From contig JACDAY010000373.1 in NCBI GenBank assembly GCA_013695195.1, positions 1 through 6,339 on the forward strand: 6,339 nucleotides of DNA. The letters are read 5' to 3'. Below, piece by piece: positions 1-5,634 of the stretch. The notes under the pieces were generated by a model. That model searched no databases. It was not told where the DNA came from and saw only the letters and a list, made by a program, of their open reading frames with translations. Made by a program: the position numbers and the translations under genes. Position 1 is the stretch's first letter; each line of letters starts with the position of its first letter. The stretch comes from Blastocatellia bacterium (GTDB taxonomy: Bacteria; Acidobacteriota; Blastocatellia; Pyrinomonadales; Pyrinomonadaceae).

Positions 1-329
1 ACGAGGCAAGTTTTACGAATGAAAGAAACTCATTGACCATAGAAAACGAAAGAATGTCGGTCATCTGCACCCAAATCGCCGGAATAGTCGCCCGCCGGAT
101 AGTTTTCTGGAACAAACTTGGCGATGAGCTCGAACTCGGCCAAAAATTTGGAATGATCAAATTTAGCTCGCGAACTGATCTTCTTATGCCGGTTGGCGTG
201 GAGCTTATGGTAAAGATCGGGGATCGTGTCATAGGCGGCGAAACAATAATTGCAAGATTGGTTGAAGCTAATCCGGCGAGTTTGGCGTCCGATAGCAGTC
301 CACGAGCAGAAGTATCGGCTTTTTATTAG
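1..329 (+). CDS. psd: Phosphatidylserine decarboxylase proenzyme, C-terminal part (5' end outside window)
   Basis: Pyruvoyl-dependent enzyme of the inner membrane that converts phosphatidylserine to phosphatidylethanolamine and CO2. The open frame enters from the left edge (first full codon at base 3) and ends at TAG 327-329, so about 108 C-terminal residues are visible and the true start is missing. Recognisable blocks are the NERNS segment, QIAGIVARRIVFW, a GDELELGQKFGMIKF stretch, and VKIGDRVIGGETIIARL before the end. These match the short, archaeal-type (PSD-A) family. In that family the proenzyme cuts itself at Gly-Ser and the Ser becomes the pyruvoyl group. Here the equivalent tetrapeptide reads F-S-S-R (bases 162-173), so the Gly is replaced by Ser; the pyruvoyl-forming Ser (168-170) is present. 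An internal ATG at base 54 is not the start, because family similarity extends upstream of it. pssA follows after 65 bp on the same strand, the previous pathway step, so co-transcription is likely. Identification is firm; activity with the altered site is an inference. Confidence 0.9.
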   Translation, partial: EASFTNERNSLTIENERMSVICTQIAGIVARRIVFWNKLGDELELGQKFGMIKFSSRTDLLMPVGVELMVKIGDRVIGGETIIARLVEANPASLASDSSPRAEVSAFY

Positions 330-394
330 GCAGTCTTTTGGCCTTGTCAATTGCCTTGAATAATTAGTAGAGAGTCAACCTTGTTGCTTCCTAA

Positions 395-1279
395 ATGGAA
401 AATCTTGATCCAAACATGCAAACCGAACAAAGAAAATCCGTTCACAGAGGTTTCAAGAAGGGGTTGTATGTTATCCCGACGGCGTTTACAGCGGCGAACA
501 TAGCCATGGGATTTTTGGCCGTCATATGGTCGATACGCGGTTTTCAGGCAGTAGCAATATTCCCTGAGACGGCTGCGGGTTATTTCAATTACGCTGCTGT
601 TGCAATAGGTTTGGCTATTCTCTTCGATACACTGGATGGGCGCGTGGCGCGAATGACCAGGACCGCGACGGAGATAGGCGTCCAATTCGATTCTCTGGCT
701 GATGTTCTGACATTCGGTATCGCTCCGATAGCTTTAATTTACAGCTGGGCCATAGGAGCTGTATTTCATGAGAACAGCTCGGAGTATGGTTTTGGGGTTT
801 TCCTGCTTTTTATGTATCTGATGTGCGGAGCTTTTCGCCTTGCCCGTTTCAACTTGCAGGCCACTCGTCCAAGAGTTCTTCTGGAAGGCACGCCAAAGCT
901 GGACAAGAAAAATTTCGTCGGGCTTCCGATACCGCCGGCCGCCGGACTTCTGGCCGCAATCGTTCATTTTTCTCCGATGCCGCTTAGCTTTTACGGTGAA
1001 GGCCTGGGCCGCTTTTATAGTATTCTGACTATGATTCTTATTGCCGTGCTTGGGCTTTTAATGGTCAGCACCATTCGCTATTCGAGCATGAAGACTGTCG
1101 GCACAGGCAGGAGGAATCTTTACGTGTTTTTGATTATTGCAGCGGTCGGCATGCTGATGTGGCTCTATTCGAATTATGTTCTTCTGATTCTTTCGGTCGC
1201 ATATGTTTCGCACGGCGTGATCTGGTATGTTTTCAGCCTAGTTCGCTCGCGGCCTGCAAAATTAGACAGGGCGTCCTAA
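395..1279 (+). CDS. pssA: CDP-diacylglycerol--serine O-phosphatidyltransferase
   Basis: Integral membrane enzyme that makes phosphatidylserine and CMP from CDP-diacylglycerol and L-serine, the substrate for the psd product encoded just upstream. The 294-residue protein carries the complete CDP-alcohol phosphatidyltransferase signature D-G-x2-A-R-x8-G-x3-D-x3-D: D81, G82, A85, R86, G95, D99 and D103. The aspartates coordinate the catalytic metal in this family. Further PssA-like blocks are CGAFRLARFN (144-153) and FVGLPIPPAAG (174-184). About seven or eight hydrophobic segments follow a charged N-terminus (roughly 25-50, 63-79, 104-123, 133-148, 174-192, 207-225, 241-283). The length is typical of the longer bacterial type II PssA. 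The ATG at 395 is the first in frame; a second ATG at 416 (residue 8) is possible, and neither has an evident Shine-Dalgarno sequence. No separate promoter is obvious in the 65-bp gap after psd, so the pair is probably one operon. Transcription would run into the inverted repeat at 1302-1447. Confidence 0.96.
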   Translation: MENLDPNMQTEQRKSVHRGFKKGLYVIPTAFTAANIAMGFLAVIWSIRGFQAVAIFPETAAGYFNYAAVAIGLAILFDTLDGRVARMTRTATEIGVQFDSLADVLTFGIAPIALIYSWAIGAVFHENSSEYGFGVFLLFMYLMCGAFRLARFNLQATRPRVLLEGTPKLDKKNFVGLPIPPAAGLLAAIVHFSPMPLSFYGEGLGRFYSILTMILIAVLGLLMVSTIRYSSMKTVGTGRRNLYVFLIIAAVGMLMWLYSNYVLLILSVAYVSHGVIWYVFSLVRSRPAKLDRAS

Positions 1280-1301
1280 TTTTTGAAGTTTAAGTTCTTT
1301 A

Positions 1302-1447
1302 AAGAGCGGGGGCAAAAAACCGCCCTTCCTGACTGCAATCGTGGTTCAACTTGAATGGTTTTTCCGTAGTTTGAAATGAATTCAAGGTGATTTTGAAGAG
1401 CTTTGTAATTGAATTGCAGTTAGGAAGGGCGGCTCTTCCCCGTTCTT
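1302..1447. repeat. Long imperfect inverted repeat between convergent genes (MITE-like or bidirectional terminator)
   Basis: The arms are 1302-1339 and 1413-1447, around a 73-base centre. The inner 20 bases of the left arm (1320-1339) match the reverse complement of 1413-1432 at 19 of 20 positions; the exception would be a G-U pair in RNA. The outer 10 bases (1302-1311 against 1438-1447) match at 9 of 10, again with a possible G-U pair. The stretch between these two blocks is poorly paired. The centre contains a smaller 7-bp inverted repeat (1350-1356 with 1380-1386). The element fills the gap between the ends of pssA (1279) and the ligase gene (1463), so its transcript in either direction could fold and help end transcription, but there is no classical U-tract after the stem. 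A related single arm occurs at 4261-4297, so this looks like a dispersed repeat family rather than a one-off terminator. Confidence 0.75.
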
Positions 1448-1462
1448 ACAAGGACAGCCGGT

Positions 1463-2833
1463 CTAAATTTTTGATTGGCGGCCTCTCGAAATGGAAGCAA
1501 CGCTGGCCGATTTCCGTTTATATTTGCGATCACCGTCGAAGTCCTCAATGTCATCCTCGTAACGATTGAGGCTGGCGACTATCAGCGACATTAATGTTAC
1601 GAAAATAACGGATATGGCGGTAGTATGCAGTACGAAATCAAAAATGCTGTGTATGAGTATTCCAAAGCAGCCGGCCAAAGCACCTATGCCGACTCCCCTG
1701 CGGTAGGTATTGCCGGTTTTTGCGGCTTTGAGGCCAAGGCGAAATAGCCAAAACAGAAGAAAGCCGCCGATGACTATTCCCACGACGCCTGCGTCCGCCA
1801 CTGCCTGCAAATAATCATTATGGGCTTGCTCGACCCGTTCGAGACCGCTGCGATCGTCGAACGGTGTATATGCCACTCCAAATGCCCCGAAGCCTGCCCC
1901 TAAAGGCAGGTTGTTGGCAATAACATCGAGCGTTACGTTCCAAATATGCGCTCGGTCGGTTGTTACGTCGTTTGACGAAGCCGACTCGACCAGTCTTGTC
2001 AGAGAGCTTTCACCGCCGACGAAAACCGAACCCGCGACGATCGCTGCGATCAATCCAACCGCCAAACCCGTTTTTATGAATAAGCTTCCCCGCTTCTTCG
2101 AGCCTGTCGTGAGAATTATCAGCAGGATAACTTCGCCCAAAAGTGCTACAAAACCTCCGCGCGACCCGCTGAGAAGCAGTGCAACTCCCATCAAAGCGAT
2201 CGCCGTGATATAAAGCAGGCGCTTGTCTTTATTTACCGCTCCTACAAATAACAGGCCGAGCGGGATGCACATCGTCATTTCCATATATGCGGCAAAGTTA
2301 TGCCGGTTTACAAACGAGCCGAACGGCACAGCGAATCTCGTTTCATAAAGGCCGTAGATTTTGCCCGGGCTGAGAAATGATTGAAGTATTGCGAAAAATG
2401 AATATATAAAGCCGAAAACAGCAATAATGGCGACAACTTTGCGCAACCGCGTCGCTGAATTGATAAAAACAAGTGAGGCGGCGAAAAAAATAAAAAGTGC
2501 TAAAAAGTGCAAAGCCGAAACCTGCGTGGCAAACGGGTCGAGTGAGATCGTATTCGGTATACCGGAAATTCCCGCAGTTTCAGCCATCGAACCAATAGGA
2601 ATAACCTGGATCAAGCCGTAAACTCCGGCTGCCAATAATGGCAATTGCAGAAAACTCCGGCTGAATCGTATTGTCCCGCTGATAAAGCCGTCAATCGCCC
2701 ATAAGACCATGATCGAGACAATTATAATGTAAAAAAATGCAAGAATCGGCTGATGCACCGTGCCATAGGCGAGAGTAGTGAAAATTATAGTCGCGCATAT
2801 TAAAAAAAACGCGAGCTTATTTGCCCAGGTCAT
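1463..2833 (-). CDS. O-antigen ligase / polymerase family (Wzy_C) membrane protein
   Basis: Polytopic inner-membrane protein of the WaaL/Wzy_C family. Members use undecaprenyl-pyrophosphate-linked glycans on the periplasmic face, either ligating them to lipid A core or protein, or polymerising them. From the ATG at 2833 it is 456 residues with about 11 or 12 hydrophobic segments. Family landmarks are FVNRHNFAAY (174-183), SGSRGG (222-227, with the conserved Arg225), and a large periplasmic loop (about 274-345) containing RAHIW (294-298), NLPLGAGFGAFG (308-319) and QAHNDYLQ (336-343, with conserved His338). HSIFDFVLH (395-403) follows in a late membrane segment. The C-terminal tail is charged and probably cytoplasmic. 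A TTG at 2866 would add 11 residues. I prefer the ATG because the added stretch resembles intergenic heptamer repeats and neither site has a clear ribosome binding site. The TPR gene lies 63 bp upstream, so co-transcription is likely. Whether it acts as a ligase, polymerase or protein O-glycosyltransferase cannot be decided from sequence alone. Confidence 0.9.
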   Translation of the reverse strand: MTWANKLAFFLICATIIFTTLAYGTVHQPILAFFYIIIVSIMVLWAIDGFISGTIRFSRSFLQLPLLAAGVYGLIQVIPIGSMAETAGISGIPNTISLDPFATQVSALHFLALFIFFAASLVFINSATRLRKVVAIIAVFGFIYSFFAILQSFLSPGKIYGLYETRFAVPFGSFVNRHNFAAYMEMTMCIPLGLLFVGAVNKDKRLLYITAIALMGVALLLSGSRGGFVALLGEVILLIILTTGSKKRGSLFIKTGLAVGLIAAIVAGSVFVGGESSLTRLVESASSNDVTTDRAHIWNVTLDVIANNLPLGAGFGAFGVAYTPFDDRSGLERVEQAHNDYLQAVADAGVVGIVIGGFLLFWLFRLGLKAAKTGNTYRRGVGIGALAGCFGILIHSIFDFVLHTTAISVIFVTLMSLIVASLNRYEDDIEDFDGDRKYKRKSASVASISRGRQSKI

Positions 2834-2866
2834 AGGTAGTTGCCAAATGTCGTTATCAGTTGCCAA
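2834..2866 (-). repeat. Degenerate CAACTGA-like heptamer stretch before the ligase ATG
   Basis: Read on the minus strand, this stretch contains two GGCAACT cores set 20 bases apart, the first followed by GATAACGAC, ending directly before ATG 2833. It resembles, in degenerate form, the CAACYRR heptamer arrays at 5452-5479 and 5535-5569, one of which likewise abuts a start codon. It could instead encode the first 11 residues of a longer ligase if the TTG at 2866 is used. The similarity is short and may be coincidence. Confidence 0.35.
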
Positions 2867-2896
2867 TTTCTATTTTGTGGTTCGTTAGTTCTTCAT

Positions 2897-4195
2897 CTAA
2901 GACATCTGCTTACTGATTCTAAAATCGTCATACCAAACCGTTCCTAAAATCGGGCAGTTTTCGCCGCAAAACGCTCGTGAAGTCCTTATCACGATCCCAT
3001 CGCAGTCTTCCGGAACCGTAAAATCAATGGTGATCTTTTGCCAATCAGCGGAGCCGAGCGGAAAACGCGGAGAAACCGCGATCAAGCCGTCGCTTTTGCC
3101 ATTTACGATCTCGATCAACGGCTCACCGCCGGTCCTCAGGTTTTCGGTGCGAAGCCAAAAGCTAACGGAATATTTCGCGAGAGGCTCAACCGCGACATGC
3201 TGGAAAATATTATAAAGATTTGGCTTCGAGTAACCTTTGAAATTGAGTTTAAGACTGCGAAGTCCTTCATGCTTGACCGACGAGTCGGTAAGAATGTCCA
3301 GCTTACCTTCGCTTCTATCGATCCGCCAGCCAAATATTGTATCTTCACTGATCCCAATCGGTTTTTCAAAGCTGCCGTTGGCTATCGTCTCGGCAGCCGC
3401 ATAGGGATCGACTCCGGCCTGTTTGGCGAATTCAAGTGATTGTCTATAAAAGCGTTTGGAGTACAGTATCTGCGCAGTCTTCCTGGCAAGCTCCCTGTGC
3501 CTGAGTTTCTCTTCGTCAGGAATCATATTCCAAATGCGAAGCGCGTCCGCAGGCCTGTCCTTAATGGCATAAAAAACGGAAAGGCTGGCCCGGACATCCG
3601 GGGTTTTTGCGGCCAACTGCTCGACCATTACCGGATCATTGTCAAAGTATTCCCAGGCAAGAGAGAATACCTGATCGCGGTATACGATACTTTTTTCAGT
3701 GGTTTTAGTTAATTCTGCGAAAGCTTCCTCCGTCCGGTTTTGCCGCAGATAGAAATTACCGAACTGCCAATGTGGAAAAGTATAGGCCGGAGCCAATTCC
3801 ACAGCCCGTCGTAAAGCTTGTTCTGCCTGATCGGGCCTTTCGGACTGCTCGTACGCGCGGCCAAGCTCGATCCACCATCGAAAATCGTAAGGCGACAGCC
3901 GGACAACATCTTCAAGCATGCGCAAAGAATTTTCAATATTTTCGGGCAAAAAAGTTTCTTTCTCCTTGGTTGCTGCCAGCCATCTCGGCAACGGATCAGC
4001 GGGAGCGAAGCCGGCAGCTACATCGGCGATCTGACGGGCATTAAGTTGGGCCGGCGGCGTCAATTCGGCAAGCATGTTACCGAGCTGCCATCTTACCGAA
4101 AACCAGCCGAAAATAATCGCGGCCACAATTGCCGCGATCAATATGATCCGCGCTTTCGTATTCTTAGAATCAAGAGTTATTATTGTATTTGTCAC
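2897..4195 (-). CDS. Membrane-anchored TPR protein with C-terminal jelly-roll (carbohydrate-binding-like) domain
   Basis: A 432-residue protein I cannot assign to a named gene. A single hydrophobic segment (about 17-34) follows a short basic N-terminus, with no lipobox, so it is probably an inner-membrane anchor with the rest in the periplasm. Residues 87-165 contain two clear tetratricopeptide repeats (IELGRAYEQSERPDQAEQAL; WQFGNFYLRQNRTEEAFAEL), and a helical, more degenerate TPR-like region runs to about 261. From about 271 the protein turns beta-rich: IANGSFEKP, GWRID, then a terminal VWYDDFRIS. This pattern is typical of CBM_4_9-like jelly-roll domains that often bind sugars. Cys410 and Cys414 (plus Cys398) could form a periplasmic disulfide. 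It begins with GTG at 4195; no earlier in-frame start or Shine-Dalgarno is apparent. A promoter-like sequence lies just upstream, and the ligase gene follows, suggesting that the protein assists glycan polymerisation or ligation. This role is inferred from context, not shown. Confidence 0.85.
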   Translation of the reverse strand: MTNTIITLDSKNTKARIILIAAIVAAIIFGWFSVRWQLGNMLAELTPPAQLNARQIADVAAGFAPADPLPRWLAATKEKETFLPENIENSLRMLEDVVRLSPYDFRWWIELGRAYEQSERPDQAEQALRRAVELAPAYTFPHWQFGNFYLRQNRTEEAFAELTKTTEKSIVYRDQVFSLAWEYFDNDPVMVEQLAAKTPDVRASLSVFYAIKDRPADALRIWNMIPDEEKLRHRELARKTAQILYSKRFYRQSLEFAKQAGVDPYAAAETIANGSFEKPIGISEDTIFGWRIDRSEGKLDILTDSSVKHEGLRSLKLNFKGYSKPNLYNIFQHVAVEPLAKYSVSFWLRTENLRTGGEPLIEIVNGKSDGLIAVSPRFPLGSADWQKITIDFTVPEDCDGIVIRTSRAFCGENCPILGTVWYDDFRISKQMS

Positions 4196-4228
4196 ATTAC
4201 TGAATTGTCGCTTTAACTAGTACGAAAC

Positions 4229-4257
4229 TTCATATTAGAAATAAACAGCCAAGTCAA
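4229..4257 (-). promoter_or_regulatory. Candidate sigma70-type promoter for the TPR-ligase unit
   Basis: On the minus strand, TTGACT (4257-4252, 5 of 6 to consensus -35) is followed after 17 bases by TATGAA (4234-4229, 4 of 6 to consensus -10). Transcription would begin near 4222, about 27 bases before the GTG at 4195. The -35 box lies three bases from the end of the dispersed repeat arm at 4261. This is a motif match only; such matches arise by chance in AT-rich gaps. Confidence 0.4.
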
Positions 4258-4260
4258 CCT

Positions 4261-4297
4261 ATTACAGTCAGGAAGGGCTGCTCTGCACCCGCCTCTT
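4261..4297 (+). repeat. Single arm of the dispersed CAGTCAGGAAGGGC repeat
   Basis: This copy starts ATTACAGTCAGGAAGGGCTG and continues into a CTCTGCACCCGCCTCTT-like tail. It matches the inner 20 bases of both arms of the 1302-1447 element with about two or three differences, and keeps the C-rich tail found after 1432. No inverted partner is visible nearby, so it is a solo arm or a decayed element. It lies between the aminotransferase stop (4331) and the TPR gene. With the rest of the 135-bp gap (4196-4330), which holds only the candidate promoter, this accounts for what I can see there. Confidence 0.7.
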
Positions 4298-4330
4298 GTT
4301 AGTAGCATATAACCACTTGAGTACAAAAAG

Positions 4331-5446
4331 TTAGCGATAAAATTCCTGTATTTTCTCAACAACATATTCCTGCTGCTCCCGCTTAAGCTCCGGAAATATC
4401 GGCAAAGCAAGCGTTTCCCGAGAGGCTTTTTCGGACTCCGGAAAGTCGTTTTCATTATATCCGAGATAAGCAAAGCATTCCTGTAAATGCAGCGGAACCG
4501 GATAATAAACGTCTGTGCCGATATCGTTTCCCGCCAAATATTGTTTAAGCCCATTCCTGCGGCCGGGCACACGGATTACGAACTGGTTATAGATGTGACG
4601 TACGTTTACACACTCAAAAGGCAAAGCGATATGTTCATTCAAACCGGCGTCGGTAAAAAGCACGTGGTAATTGTCAGCGTTTTCCTTTCGCGCGTTCGAC
4701 CAGGCATCCAGATACGGGAGCTTTACACGCAGTACAGCGCCCTGAAAACCGTCAAGCCGTGAATTGAGGCCGACCCACTTGTGAAAATACTTTTCTTCAG
4801 ACCCATGAACGCGGAGTGCAAGAATTTTTTTCGCCAGCGCGTCGTCATCCGTGCTCAAAAATCCGCCGTCACCCATTCCACCCAGATTTTTCGATGGATA
4901 AAAACTGAAACAGCCGATATCGCTCATCGCGCCGGCTCTCAAGCAGTCTTGCTCGGCTCCAATTGCCTGCGCGGCATCCTCGACCAGCGGGATTCCATGC
5001 TCGCGGCTAATCTTGGACAGTGTCGTCATATCGGCACACTGTCCGTAAAGATGCACGGGTTGAATAGCTTTTGTTTTCCCGGTGATTTTTGCTTCTATCT
5101 GGCTAACATCCAGATTGTAAGTTTTTGGGTCAATATCAACGAACACCGGCACTGCGCCAAGCCGTGTGATGCAGCTTACGCTGGCAAAAAAACTATAGGG
5201 CGTTGTAATAACTTCATCCCCGGCCACCACGCCTAACGCCATCAACGCAAGAAGCAAAGCGTCCGAGCCGGATGCGCACCCGATAGCGTATTTCGTTCCG
5301 CAGTATTCGGCAAGTTCCTTTTCCAAAGCCGCAACCTCGCCGCCGAGTATAAACGCATTCGTATCGAGCACGCGCCCAATTGCAGCCTCGATCTGCGGAC
5401 GCAGGGATTGGTTTTGTTCGGTAAGATCGAGTAATGGGACTTTCAT
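4331..5446 (-). CDS. DegT/DnrJ/EryC1/StrS family PLP-dependent sugar aminotransferase
   Basis: Cytoplasmic PLP enzyme of fold type I that transfers an amino group, usually from glutamate, to a keto sugar bound to UDP or dTDP, making an amino sugar for surface glycans. The 371-residue length is normal. It opens with MKVPLLDL, a common start for this family, supporting the ATG at 5446. Visible landmarks are the cofactor-phosphate loop SGSDALLLAL (59-68), PVHLYGQ (130-136), EDAAQAIGA (156-164, with Asp157 expected to contact the PLP ring nitrogen), FSFYPSKNLGGMGDGG (180-195, with Schiff-base Lys186), RVHGSEEKYFHKWVGLNSRLDGFQ (212-235) and TDVYYPVPLHLQ (311-322). The last blocks resemble 3-aminotransferases such as the QdtB, FdtB and WbpE types, but the exact substrate cannot be fixed. 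Databases sometimes call such proteins sensory transduction proteins after EryC1; the catalytic residues argue for an enzyme. No other sugar-nucleotide gene is visible nearby. A heptamer repeat array occupies the region directly before its start codon, where no Shine-Dalgarno is seen. Confidence 0.94.
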   Translation of the reverse strand: MKVPLLDLTEQNQSLRPQIEAAIGRVLDTNAFILGGEVAALEKELAEYCGTKYAIGCASGSDALLLALMALGVVAGDEVITTPYSFFASVSCITRLGAVPVFVDIDPKTYNLDVSQIEAKITGKTKAIQPVHLYGQCADMTTLSKISREHGIPLVEDAAQAIGAEQDCLRAGAMSDIGCFSFYPSKNLGGMGDGGFLSTDDDALAKKILALRVHGSEEKYFHKWVGLNSRLDGFQGAVLRVKLPYLDAWSNARKENADNYHVLFTDAGLNEHIALPFECVNVRHIYNQFVIRVPGRRNGLKQYLAGNDIGTDVYYPVPLHLQECFAYLGYNENDFPESEKASRETLALPIFPELKREQQEYVVEKIQEFYR

Positions 5447-5451
5447 GAATG

Positions 5452-5479
5452 GTTGTCAGTTGTCGGTTGTCAGTTGTAT
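5452..5479 (-). repeat. Left heptamer array (4 units of GTTGTCR on the plus strand)
   Basis: Four back-to-back 7-bp units are visible on the plus strand: GTTGTCA, GTTGTCG, GTTGTCA and a diverged GTTGTAT. On the minus strand they read as CAACTGA/CAACCGA units running toward the aminotransferase and stopping 5 bases before its ATG. The array is the opposite-orientation counterpart of the units at 5535-5569. TTGTCA at 5453 with TATTAA at 5477 (18-base spacing) also forms a weak plus-strand promoter-like pair. Confidence 0.75.
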
Positions 5480-5518
5480 TAAAAGAGCCAGACTCGAATG
5501 ACATAAATGGAGTTGATA

Positions 5519-5542
5519 TTCAGTTCAAGCTCCTCAACTGAA
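5519..5542. other. Short inverted repeat (hairpin) at the edge of the right heptamer array
   Basis: TTCAGTT (5519-5525) is the perfect reverse complement of AACTGAA (5536-5542), with a 10-base loop. The right half is the first unit of the right heptamer array, so the hairpin joins an inverted heptamer-like sequence to the array. It has no U-tract and lies between divergent genes, so a terminator role is unlikely. Confidence 0.5.
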
Positions 5543-5569
5543 AACTGGCAACCAGCAACCGACAACTAA
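5535..5569 (+). repeat. Right heptamer array (5 units of CAACYRR)
   Basis: Five consecutive 7-bp units stay in exact phase: CAACTGA, AAACTGG, CAACCAG, CAACCGA, CAACTAA. This is the same unit as the left array at 5452-5479 but in opposite orientation, with 55 bases between the two arrays. Together they form an inverted repeat whose best contiguous match is about 12 bases (CAACCGACAACT). The array lies 65 bases upstream of the nth ATG. I see no gene in the 188-base gap 5447-5634. Confidence 0.7.
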
Positions 5570-5634
5570 AAACACATTCTAACCAATTGCTTCTTAATTT
5601 GCATTTTCCGGGTTTGTTTTTTAGCCTTATCACG

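Noticed and set aside
1..329. psd as a pseudogene because of the missing Gly
   Set aside because: The frame is open, other motifs are kept and Ser-Ser self-cleavage is known in other pyruvoyl enzymes, so decay is not supported.
1302..1447. Insertion sequence with a transposase
   Set aside because: The element is 146 bp and has no room for a transposase; at most it is non-autonomous. No target-site duplication is evident at its ends.
1387..1569. Small plus-strand open frame of 60 codons in the pssA-ligase gap
   Set aside because: It runs through the right arm of the inverted repeat and then antisense to the ligase 3' end; its product only translates the repeat and shows no family features.
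4142..4195. Lipoprotein signal peptide on the TPR protein
   Set aside because: No Cys follows the hydrophobic segment and there is no lipobox or clear signal-peptidase site, so a membrane anchor is more likely.
3038..4216. Several plus-strand open frames opposite the TPR gene
   Set aside because: Their products are low in recognisable structure, and the minus-strand frame carries TPR and jelly-roll patterns, so these are antisense shadows.
4213..4572. Minus-strand open frame of 119 codons overlapping the aminotransferase 3' end
   Set aside because: It overlaps the well-supported aminotransferase in another frame and continues through the repeat arm; the aminotransferase reading has all family motifs.
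4331..5446. Regulatory or sensory transduction protein (an old EryC1-type label)
   Set aside because: The PLP lysine (Lys186), Asp157 and the phosphate loop are all present, which indicates an aminotransferase.
5452..5569. CRISPR array
   Set aside because: Units are only 7 bp and directly abutting, there are no unique spacers of regular length, and there are no cas genes.
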